Assembly: GCA_950022295.1 (NCBI GenBank)
Contig: OX465596.1
Coordinates: 214,923,501 to 214,987,500, forward strand
Length of the DNA: 64,000 nucleotides
Reading direction: 5' to 3'
Source: Bromus sterilis
Lineage: Eukaryota; Streptophyta; Magnoliopsida; Poales; Poaceae
Numbering within the stretch: the stretch's first letter is position 1; each line of letters begins with the position of its first letter. This document shows, piece by piece, positions 45,243 through 54,939 of this stretch. The notes beneath the pieces were generated by a model. That model did no database searches. It worked only from the letters and a program-made list of their open reading frames with translations, and was not told the origin of the DNA. Both the position numbers and the translations under genes were made by a program.

Positions 45243-46649
45243 ATGCTTATACCTGCTGCTGCTATGGGTTCCACTGAAAGCACCAAGTTGTGTGACTTCA
45301 CTAGTCACAACAACAATTATTTTATCTGCACTCCTATTGCCACACCTGGCACTTCAGCTACCTCTTATGAAATTAAACATGCTTTTCTAAACCTTGTTAT
45401 GAGATATCAATTCTCTAATGCTGGATATGATGCTGCTTTACACTTGAATAATTTTGGTGAGCTATGTGATATGCAAAAGTATAAAGAAATAGAAGGTGAT
45501 GTTGTTAAGCTTAAGCTTTTTCCTTTCTCTTTGAGCCAAGGAGTAAAATCTGGTTTCAATCCTTGCCTAGGAATATCCTAGATTCTTGGGATAAGTGCAA
45601 GGATGCTTTTATTAGGAAGTACTACCCACATGATAAAATTATCCAATTGAGGAGCAATATTATGAATGTTAAGCAATTGGATAATTAACTTGTTGCCCAA
45701 GGTTGGGAACGAATGAAATCTCTTGTTAAGAAATGCCCTACAAATGGTTTGACTACTTGGATGGTTATCCAGAAATTTTATGCAGGCTTGAACTTTACCT
45801 CGCGGAACCTGTTAGATTCGGCCACGGGAGGAACCTTTATGTCAACAACACTTGGTGCTTCCACAAAACTCCTAGATGAGATGATGACCAACTATTCCCA
45901 ATGGCACACCGAACCGGCTCCAACAGGTAGGAAGGTAAACTCTGTCGAGGAGATTACCTCCCTAAATGAAAAAGTTGACTTGATTGTGTCTCTACTTACC
46001 AAGAAACCCTCTATTGATACTCATGATGCCCCTTTAAATTCTTTGGTTGCTTAAGAACAAGTAGATGTGAACTCTATTGCTAGAAACAACTTCAACAATA
46101 ATGATTATAGGGGTAATTTTGCTAGCAATCCTAGACCGTTTCCATCCAACTATGGGAATAACAACACTTATCCTGGCAACAACTCCTATAATCCAACTTA
46201 CAAGGATAGAGACTTACCTAGTTATGAGAAACTTGTCTAAATAGAAAAGGCTACTAGGAATTATATGCACATCCAGTTTGAACAAAACAAAGCCTTTTCT
46301 ATACAATTAGGTGAGCACACTTCCATTCTGCAAAACATTAGTAAGAAACTTGAGAGCCTGAACAGTGAGATCTCTAATCTCCAAACTAGACTTACCGCCA
46401 CTGAAACCTATGTTTCAAACATGTCTCACACCCAATCTACTTTGATAAATCAGATAGCGTCCAAACCAGAAGTTATCCCCGTGGAAGAGGACAGAACACA
46501 CTCCTAGTCCATTTGGACCTATTAATGGTGATGCTACTACCTCAACCATAGAAGAAGAAACTCCTATGAACATAGAGGGTTTCAAAAAAGTGAGCCTAGA
46601 TGACACCACTACCACCTTTGATAGTAGTGATATTGATTTTGATAGTTGT
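45243..46649 (+). pseudogene. Gypsy gag, broken, cut by the Athila-like element
   Basis: ATG 45243 (MLIPAAAMGST) opens 113 codons to 45581; a frameshift near 45530 moves to KDAFIRKYYPH, then a retrotransposon gag domain with WERMKSLVKKCP at 45711 and the motif FYAGL near 45777. An Asn-rich linker (46080-46200) and a coiled coil (46265-46507) follow. Stops are at 45686, 46052, 46238 and 46505. The text then breaks at 46650, where LTR TGATACGTCC starts. No RT follows; the family gag is of the kind seen in non-autonomous elements, but the rest is lost here. Confidence 0.82.
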
Positions 46650-48158
46650 TGATACGTCCAAAATGCATCACTATTTTATATAGTAATTCTTTCCTATTCA
46701 TTGATATATTTCATGTTATGATGCTCTTCTTATGTTGTTTTGGCTTGTTTTAGATAGTTTGCAACTTTCCGATGCCGAAGCAGCAGACGCATGATTCAGC
46801 GGTAAAAAGTGGACGCTGAGTTGATGAAACAGAAGACCTCCAAATTACCTAAACATCGACGGAGGCCATTTTCCAGAAGGATGACGAGGACACGCAAAAG
46901 AGGATCCAAAGGGGAGCCACAGGGTGCCCAGGCGGCCACCTGGCGCGGCCCCCACCTTTGCCGCGCCGGGAGGGCGCTTGGACCCCTGGGGCCACTCCCG
47001 GCTCCCCCCTTTGGCCTATATATCACTCCTTACCCAAAAATCCAAAAAATAGAGGAGTTTAGCGAGTTCCGCCGCCACTCCATGGCGGAAACCTACAGAG
47101 AAGAAAAGACATCTCCGGCAGGAAGATTCCGCTGAGGAGACAACCTCCTGGGAGGGGAGATCATCGCCATCGTCATCACCATCGTCACGGGCATCATCGA
47201 GATCATCATCAACATCATCCCCAACATCAGCACCATCTTCATCTCATCTCACCTCACAAGTGCAACTTCTGTTGTAACCCGTACTATCTATCCTCTCTAC
47301 TCTATCAGTGTTGATTTCTATCGTGTGATGAATGCTATTGAGTTTTGTTGAAGAAATATCATTGTGTCCAGATTGTTTGTCATCTATTTATCCCCTCTGA
47401 TCATCACCTCTTTTATGTCTTGTGAGTAGTTACTTTAGTTCTTGAGGACATGGGAGAAGTCTAGTTGTTAGTAGTCATATGACGTTGAAGTAATATGTGT
47501 TGTTTTATATTTAAGTTGTCTTGTTATTTTCCTGGTGGTGTTGTTTGAGTCAAAAACTCAACACTTCGCCTTATTAAGGACCTAGGGGAATGCATTATGT
47601 ACAAAGAATGCTTACGGTGGGTTGCCGAAGTGACAGAAACCTGAACCCCAGTTTGCACGCTTTTGCACAAGGGAACAATGGATCATCGATCGTATTTCTA
47701 TGGTTAGGCTTTTGCCTTTATTACTATCTTGTATTTGCGGATGTTTGCAAGATGTTTAATCATAAGAGTGCACTTATCTTAGTCTAGAGGGTGTACTAGC
47801 ATAGATCCACCACTCAACACTTATCAACAAAACACATAGTACCGATGCGGAATATGACGAAAGCACGTGACTATTTCTCCCATGTGTCCTCAAGAACACT
47901 TTAGCCTTTATAAGTTCATTTGCTAGGCCTCTCCTTTGCTCAAAAGGATTGGGCCACTTGTTACTTCTCAGTGCCTTTTACTTTTCTTGCTTTTACCTTC
48001 TTGTTGCTTATACCAGAAATCCCTAAAATTTTATCTTTCAGTGCCTACAGTTATTTTTTTGCAAATGTCACTTACTAATACCTTCTTCTCCTCGTTGGGT
48101 TCGACAATCTTATTTATCAAAAATGCTACAAACGATCCCCTACAATTGAGGGTCATCA
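46650..48158 (+). repeat. 5' LTR of the Athila-like element
   Basis: It begins TGATACGTCCAAAATGC and ends GAGGGTCATCA, inside an interrupted gag of another gypsy. GC-rich middle (46910-47010, with GGGCCCACCTTTGCCG-like text) and a T-rich 3' part. It does not share its body with LTRs A/B apart from the conserved first bases. Confidence 0.9.
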
Positions 48159-48170
48159 AGTACTGTTTTC

Positions 48171-48188
48171 TGGCGCCGTTGCCGGGGA
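48171..48188 (+). other. Primer-binding site of the Athila-like element
   Basis: TGGCGCCGTTGCCGGGGA, exact form of the Triticeae gypsy site, 12 bases after the LTR end. Confidence 0.92.
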
Positions 48189-48269
48189 GCGTAGAGCTAT
48201 TAGTAAGTGAAGCTGGTAAGGAAGTTTTTATATTTCTGTTTTTGTTTTTCTGTTGCTACTCTATATACT

Positions 48270-49262
48270 TATGGAAACCTCTACTCTTTGTTCGTTGCTT
48301 ATGGGGAAACGCCCCACAACTGTAGTGGTCACTCCTACCCATACTGAAATTGTGCCTTACAAAATACCAACTGGTATTATCGATTATGTCTTGGCTAATC
48401 TTTATGCAGGAGACGAGACTGACATCCAGGTGAACACTTTCTATATTTAACACAACTATGTTCATTATTCAAGCTTGCAGGTGTGTCAAGGGATTTTGTT
48501 ATGAAGAACTTATTCTCCGCATCGCTTATAGATAAAGCTTCAGATTGGTATAAGCTCCTTGATAACTCACATTTGCTTAATTGGCAAGAGCTTATGTCTC
48601 TCTTTTATACAAAGTTTTATCCTCTTCATGAAATTCATCGAGACAGGAATTACATCTATAACTTTTGGTCTTGTGACGGAGAGACCATCACTCAAGATTG
48701 GGGGAGACTGAGGTGCCTAATGTTCAAATGTCCTATTCATGAACTCCCCAAAGATATTATACTTACAAATTTTTATGCCAGGCTTTCTCGCCAGGATAAG
48801 GAGATGTTGGATGCCTCCTCTAGCGGGGAATTCCAAAAAATAAGCACTGAAGAAAAATGGGATCTCATTTAGAGGATCCAGAAGAATACCGAAGACTGGG
48901 AAATCGACAACGGTATTGAACGCTCTATAAATTATGAGCATGATTACATTGAGAGCTATGTGAAAACTGATTATTTTAATACCTTTTGCTCTAAGATTGG
49001 TCTTGATTCCCAGCTTATGATTGATTTTTGTAAGAACTTTGCCTCTGACATTGACTCTTCTAAGGAGGAGAAGGATCAGTATCATAAACCCTTTAAATAA
49101 TTACCTGTTGATATTCATTTTGATGACCCTATTCTTCCTGCAGTTTTATATGAAAAGCCCCCTTTTCCCACAAGGATAAGGGAGCACTCTTTCGTGACAT
49201 GCATAATAAAAAAGTGAGAGAAGAACTGACGAACCTGAGGACCAGATCAAGGTCGATCCTTA
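48270..49262 (+). pseudogene. Athila-like gag, broken
   Basis: ATG 48270 (METSTLCSLL) opens the N-terminus, ending at a stop near 48448. The main gag domain lies at 48483-48872 with WYKLLDNS near 48547, FYTKFYPLHE near 48604, and YARLSRQDKEML near 48774. A TAG at 48870 stops it, after which acidic text (GIERSINYEHDYIES near 48914) continues to about 49100. The frame is then lost until the protease at 49270. No zinc knuckle was recognised, though it could be in the degraded part. Gag would build the particle. Confidence 0.78.
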
Positions 49263-49269
49263 ATTTGCG

Positions 49270-50061
49270 GTGGTTAAAGATCTAATTACTGACGATGTTT
49301 TAGATTTCAATATAAATTTTTGTGATGTTTCAACTAACATTGTTACTGCCAAGAATAAAAGCCCAATTTCAGGTACACCAGTTGTATCTGTCAAAATGGG
49401 AGATCACAATTATTACGGGCTCTGCGATTTGGGATCCAGAGCTAGCGCTATTCCTTATTCACTCTATCCGGAGATGATGGGAGAGATTTCACCCTGTGAA
49501 CTTGAGTAGATTGATGTTACTATTTATCTAGAAAATAAAGAAACTATCTCTCCCATTGGAATTGTGAGAGATGTTGAAGTCCTATGTAGAAAGGTAAAGT
49601 ATCCTACCAACTTTCTAGTACTTGGTTCAGTGCAAGATAGTTTTTACCCTATTATTTTTGGTAGGCCTTTCCTCATAACTTGTGGAGCTATTATAGATAG
49701 CAAAAAAGGTAAATTTTCTGTTGAATTCAATGGTGAGCCTTATGAATTTAACTTTTCTAAATTCTCCAAGAAGCCTCGTGGTACTAATTTACCGATTGAT
49801 GATAACATTATTGAAGATATTGCTTCCATTGCTATTCATCCTAATGATCCTTTGCAGCAATATATGGAAGACCACGAGAATGATATGCATATGCAGGAGA
49901 GATATGAGTTAGACGAAATATTCACAAGACAAGCTGCTATCCTGAAGCACAACCTTCCGGTTGAACCTTTAGGAATTCTAGCACAACCAAAAGAAAACAC
50001 GGTGTTTGACCTCAAACCACTTCCTGATACGCTCAAGTACGCTTATTTAGATGAAAAATAA
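49270..50061 (+). pseudogene. Athila-like aspartic protease and linker
   Basis: A retropepsin-like domain: the active-site loop reads CDLGSRASAIP near 49423 (the catalytic Asp followed by LGS instead of the common LGA), and the second half has PIIFGRPFLITCGA near 49650. An in-frame TAG at 49507 lies between. The linker runs through EDHENDMHMQE to a TAA at 50059. The protease processes gag-pol. The frame is shared with the RT downstream, so only point stops break the polyprotein. Confidence 0.8.
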
Positions 50062-50097
50062 ATATATCCTGTTATTATCAATACTAACCTTCAGGAT

Positions 50098-51027
50098 TTG
50101 AAGAAGAGCGATTATTGGAGACACTTCACAAACACCGTGGTGCCCTTGGTTATACCCTTGATGAACTTAAGGGGGATTAGTCCATCGATTTGCCAACACA
50201 CTATCAATATCGACCCCCGCGGTAAGCCAGTTGTTGATCATCAACGATGTCTGAACCCAAGGATGAAGGACATGGTTAGGACAGAGATTCTCAAGCTTCT
50301 AGCCGCAGGTATCATCTATCCTATAGCTGATAGTAGGTGGGTAAGTCCAGTTCATTGTGTTCCTAAGAAAGGAGGTATGACTATTGTTCCTAATGATAAA
50401 AATGAACTAATACCTCAAAGAGTTGTTATTGGACATATAATGTGTATTGATTACAGGAAGTTCAACAAGGAAACCAGGAAGGACCACTATCCGCTGCCCT
50501 TTATCGATCAGATGCTTGAGAGGTTGTCTACAAACACCCACTTTTGCTATCTTGACGGGTACTCTAGCTTCTCTCAAATTCATGTTAATACTGCCGATCA
50601 AGAGAAGACCTCTTGCATGTGTCCTTATGGTACTTATTCTTATAGGCGTATGCCTTTTGGTTTATTTAATGCACCTGCTACTTTTCATAGATGCATGTCT
50701 ACTATTTTTCATGGTTTCTGTGAGGAGATTGTAGAAGTCTTCATGGATGATTTCTTCGTCTACGGAACTTGCTTTGACCATTGTCTCCACAATATTAATA
50801 AAGTTTTGCAGAGATGTGAGGATATAAATTTAGTTCTAAACTGGGAAAAGTGCCACTTCATGGTTAACGAAGGGATTGTTCTTGGTCACAAGATTTCTGA
50901 GAGGGGAATTGAAGTGGACAAGGCGAAGATTGAAGCTATCGAAAGGATGCCCTACCCAAGTGACATTAAAGGTATTCGTAGTTTTCTCGGTCATGCTGGT
51001 TTATATAGAAGATTTTTTAAAGACTAG
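50098..51027 (+). pseudogene. Athila-like reverse transcriptase
   Basis: The 309-codon frame has the RT motifs LLAAGIIYP (68-76), CIDYRKFN (116-123), YLDGYSSFSQ (151-160), MPFGLFNAP (185-193) and the catalytic FMDD at 215-218, then VLGHKIS near 263. It copies the RNA into DNA. The frame ends at TAG 51025, located where RNase H should follow. No frameshift is needed to continue into RNase H at 51082. Confidence 0.92.
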
Positions 51028-51540
51028 TCTAAGACCTCGAGACCCCTCACTAATCTTCTCAAGAAGGATGTTCGTTTTGTATTGGATGAAGATTGTAAGG
51101 AGGCTTTCGAAGTTCTTAAGAAAGCTTTAATAACCTCTCCTATAGCACAACCACCTGACAAGAAATTGCCCTTTAAAATTATGTCTGATGCTAGTGATTT
51201 TGATGTTGGAGCTGTTTTAGGACAAAGGGCTCATATGAAATTAAATGTTATACATTATGCTAGCAAAACACTTGATACTTCTCAAAAGAATTATGCTACT
51301 ACTGAGAAGGAATTCTTAGCGGTAGTGTTTGCGTGTGATAAGTGTAGACCTTATATTGTTGATTCAAAAGTCATTATTCATACTGACCATGCTGCCCTTA
51401 AGTATCTTATGGCGAAGAAGGATGCCAAACCAAGACTCATCAGGTGGGTACTCCTTCTTCAAGAGTTTAATTTATAGATAGTTGATAGAAAAGGAGCAGA
51501 CAATTCGGTGGCGGACAATCTTTCAAGGATGGAAGATATA
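51028..51540 (+). pseudogene. Athila-like RNase H
   Basis: From 51028 the same frame continues through SRPLTNLL and, at 51082-51477, the RNase H: SDASDFDVGAVL near 51184, YATTEKEFLAVVFA near 51292 and HTDHAALKYL near 51380. A TAG at 51475 precedes IVDRKGADNSVADNLSR, the conserved exit from RNase H. It degrades the RNA strand. The catalytic acidic residues are visible. Confidence 0.88.
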
Positions 51541-52932
51541 CCGCATGACCCCATCCTAGTCAACGACAGTTTTCGAGATGAACAACTTGCCGTTGTAAAA
51601 TTACAATCTCTTTCCGACCCTTGGTTTGCAGATTATGCTAATTTTATCGTTGCAAAGTATTTGCTTCCAGGTTTAACATTTTAGCATAGGATGAAGTTCT
51701 TCCATGATTTGAGGCATTACTTTTGGGATTACCCTCATCTTTTCAAAGAAGGTCCGGACGGGATTGTGAGAAGATGCATACCGGAACACGAATAGAAGGA
51801 CATTCTTAGACAATGTCATGACAGTCCCTATGGAGGACATCATGCCGGTGAGAGGACCGCACATAAGGTTCTCCAATCAGGTTTATATTGGCCCACTCTC
51901 TTTAAAGATGCGAGAAATTATGTTTTATCTTGTGATAAGTGTCAGAGAGTTGGTAATATTAGTAGGAGGATTGAGATGCCTATGAATTAATCTGTAGTGA
52001 TTGAGCCTTTTGATTTCTGGGGTTTTGATTTTATGGGTCCTTTTCCTCCCTCACACAAGTAAACTTACATTTTAGTGGTTGTTGATTATGTAACCAAGTG
52101 GGTTGAAGCAATCCCCACTGAAAGTGTTGATCACAAGACATCTTTGAAAATGCTCAACTATGTAATTTTCCCTAGGTTTGGTGTACCTAGGTATCTTATG
52201 ACTGATGGAGGGTCACACTTCACGCATGGAGCTTTTGGAAAAGCTCTAGCCAAGTATGATGTGAATCATAGAATTGCTTCACTGTACCATCCTCAAGCTA
52301 TTGGGCAAGTTGAGCTCACCAATAGAGAGATAAAGTTGAACTTGCAAAAGACAGTTAATAGTTCTAGGAAGGACTGGTCAAATAAGTTAGGACATGCTTT
52401 GTGGGCGTATAGAACTGCTTACAAGAACCCCATGGGCATATCCCCCTATAAGATGGTCTATGGCAAGGCTTGCCATTTGCCATTAGAGTTGGAACACAAA
52501 GCTTTCTGGGTTGTTAGAGAGCTTAATGCTGACCCAAAGTTAGCCGGTGAAAAGTGTATCATGAACTTGACTTCTCTAGATGAGTGGAGAAGTGAAGCTT
52601 ACGAGAGTCCTAAAATGTTTAAGGAAAGGGTAAAGAAGTGGCATGATAGAAGGATTCTGAAATGTGAATTTAATATAGGTGATACAGTTTTGTGGTTTAT
52701 ATCTCGTTTCAGGTTTTCTCCAGGAAAACTACTTTCCAGATGGGAAGGACCATTTCATATCGTAGAAGTATACCGCTCCGGTGCAATCAAGATTAACAAT
52801 TTTGATGGCACCAAACCTCAAGTTGTGAATGGGAAAAGACTCAAGCATTACATGGCGGGAGACCCCGTCAATGTTGATGTGAATTTAGTACACACAACAA
52901 CTCATGAAGAATATGTTGCTGCCCGATTTTAG
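51541..52932 (+). pseudogene. Athila-like integrase
   Basis: An HHCC zinc-binding domain (HDSPYGGHH near 51817, CDKCQRV near 51932) precedes the core. The first catalytic Asp is in FDFMG (52027), the second is D44 and the third E80 of the 285-codon stretch from 52075 (TDGGSHF, GQVE), 36 residues apart. In-frame stops lie at 51682, 51793, 51988 and 52060, and the last frame runs to 52932 with the C-terminal GPFHIVEVY segment. It joins cDNA to host DNA. No chromodomain is present, in keeping with the Athila lineage. Confidence 0.9.
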
Positions 52933-53292
52933 ACACCTGCAGAAGCAGAATAAGAAAGGTATGTATTACGGTAAGGAAACATCGCGAACTGAAAGTTCCA
53001 TATTACAAGTTTCTGCAAAATATAGAAAATTCAGAGCCTAATTGGAGCGGCAGAGGAGCTCCAGGGGCCCCAGGCGCCCCCCTCGTGCGGCCTACCTCCT
53101 GACCGCGCCGCGTGGCCGCCTTGGCACCCCGGAGTCCGTCTCCGACCCCAATTTGGCTCGTTACCTTCCTTTTGTTGCAGAATTTTTTGCTATACATTTT
53201 CCCGGATCGTCCCGGCACCGTATCTCGCCATTTCGTGTGTTTTCTTTTCGAGCTATTTCTTCCAGGAAAACTTTCATCTAGACCTAGGTGCC

Positions 53293-53808
53293 ATGGCTTC
53301 CCCAAGTTTCCCCAAGGACAAGTTCGTCGTGAACGTCATCAACTCTTACCTCGGTCAGGCGAAGAAGCATCCTCAAGCCGTCCGGTTGGAGGATGGTGTT
53401 CTTCACCAATAAGATCTAAAGGAACCTGCCAAGGAGGGGAGCATCGAGGTCAGGCTAGAAGAAGTGGAACAAGAAGTCTTCAAGTACAAGAAGATGGTTG
53501 AGCGGGGTGTTGAAGCCAACTTTGAACTCATCAACGAGCTGAAGACGTTCTACAAGTAGAAAGAGATGAGGGGGATGTAGTCAAGCATCACCGCAGCAGA
53601 AGAAAGAATTGATGAGCTCCAAGGGCAGATTTATGATCTACACAACCAGAACTGTGAGTATGGAATAAAGTTTATGCGCATGGGTTTAAGTGCTGGAAGC
53701 AAGATCTTGGAGACTGAAGCCTCTCATGAGACCGAAGAACCTCTCCCATGGAAGAGGTTTGTCCAGGACTACGTGAACAACAACAACAACAACAGGAATG
53801 AGGAGTAA
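53293..53808 (+). pseudogene. Short coiled-coil ORF downstream of the Athila-like integrase
   Basis: ATG 53293 (MASPSFPKDKF) opens a 171-codon reading frame with three in-frame stops (53410 TAA, 53557 TAG, 53578 TAG) and no frameshift. After a short N-terminal segment it is a continuous heptad-like coiled coil (VEQEVFKYKKMVERGVEANF near 53466, AAEERIDELQGQIYDL near 53590) and ends with an Asn-repeat tail at 53777-53800. It lies 360 bp after the integrase, in the position of the third ORF of Athila elements. The function is unknown, and it lacks a visible membrane segment. Confidence 0.7.
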
Positions 53809-54773
53809 ATCTCCTCGGGTAATGGCATCCCCTTAGCTTGTTCCTAGCTTGGGGGAGTACTCGGTATCTTTATCTTTATCTTAGTCTTTCAGAGTCAAGT
53901 AGAGTCGTATCATGTCCAGGGAGGTTATTATATGAAATAGGTGTTTGCATTGAGGTCTATCACTCCTTCTGTGGAGATTTTGTATCCGTGAGTGTAGAGT
54001 CATCTATGATGTAATATTAATGAGAAGTCTATTCGTTCCTTCGTTGCACTCGGTATTCTCTTCACGCAATCGGCCTTATATGATGATTATTATGGGGAGT
54101 ATTGACCTTATATCAGGTATGGATTTGAAAACTTTCATTAAATTTTGGCAAACATAGCTTTGGTCATGACAACATGCATGTTTTCTCAAGTAGCAACATA
54201 GCCAAAACCTTTATGTTGTTATGCTTGAAGTCTTATGTTGACAAGGAAGACAACTTCATGTGCTATAATTACCTTAATGTTTATGCTTTATATGTTTTGC
54301 ATCCAAGTTAGCATCAATTGTCTGTTCTCTCAAAGCCTTTGCTAGCCAAACTCTTTGCCTAGCAGATTTCTTGTTGTGCATCCATACCTTCAAACCAATA
54401 TCTTAAATATGAGTCCACCATACCTTCCTATTCGTGGCATTCCCCTACCATTCTTAGAAGTATAGAATTTATGTGTTATCCTTAAATGTTCAAAACCTTC
54501 TGTTTTGTGCCTCTTGTTTAGCTCATGAGGAAGTACTAGGTAATTCATGATCTTCTTAAATTGGACAAGTTTTACCCCGGGATTGCATGTCTAATCTGCA
54601 AACCCGTAATACAAGGACGAACTGGCATGAGTAGCCTAGCTCGTAAGATAATACAACAAACAAACCCTCCTTCATGCTTGGTCTATGAGAAATCAGAAAC
54701 TTTGGCAGTGATAAACAAAGGAGATTAAGGGGATTCGATCGTCCCCACTTGGGAGCCATTCCTCACAACTTGT
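53809..54773 (+). other. 3' untranslated region of the Athila-like element
   Basis: It contains TAGCTTGGGGGAG (53845-53857), a polypurine-type motif, followed by roughly 900 bp of AT-rich sequence with no gene. A 3' LTR would be expected somewhere beyond, but the sequence is cut at 54774 by another LTR. Confidence 0.6.
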
Positions 54774-54939
54774 TGATACTCGAGAGAGGATAATTGCTTC
54801 TCGCCCTTCGTTGGTTACCCCAAGTGGAAGGTGAGATGCAGCGTAGCGGCAAGTTTCCCTCGGTGAAGATACCGAGGTTTTAAGATCGTCTCCCGTAGGA
54901 CTCCGTAAGTAGGTGGGTCAGCAACAAAGACTAATAACT

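Larger units (their letters stand above)
41845..45661 (+). repeat. Unit 2 of the 3.8-kb tandem segmental duplication
   Basis: It contains LINE copy 2 (41845-43459), LTR B (43460-45103) and gag start, collinear with unit 1 at a period of about 3813 bp with small indels. By eye the LINE parts differ at about 4% of sites. Unit 2 continues beyond its end into gag sequence absent from unit 1, so unit 2 is the one attached to the original 3' flank. Confidence 0.93.
46650..54773 (+). mobile_element. Athila-like Ty3/gypsy element without a 3' LTR
   Basis: A 1509-bp 5' LTR (TGATACGTCC...GGTCATCA) is followed by the primer-binding site, gag, protease, RT, RNase H and integrase, then a short coiled-coil ORF and a purine tract. 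Reading frames from 49270 to 52932 stay in one phase with stop codons only. The 3' end is truncated at 54773 by the LTR of a minus-strand gypsy. Athila-like placement rests on the RT/integrase sequence, the extra 3' ORF and long 3' region. Confidence 0.88.
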
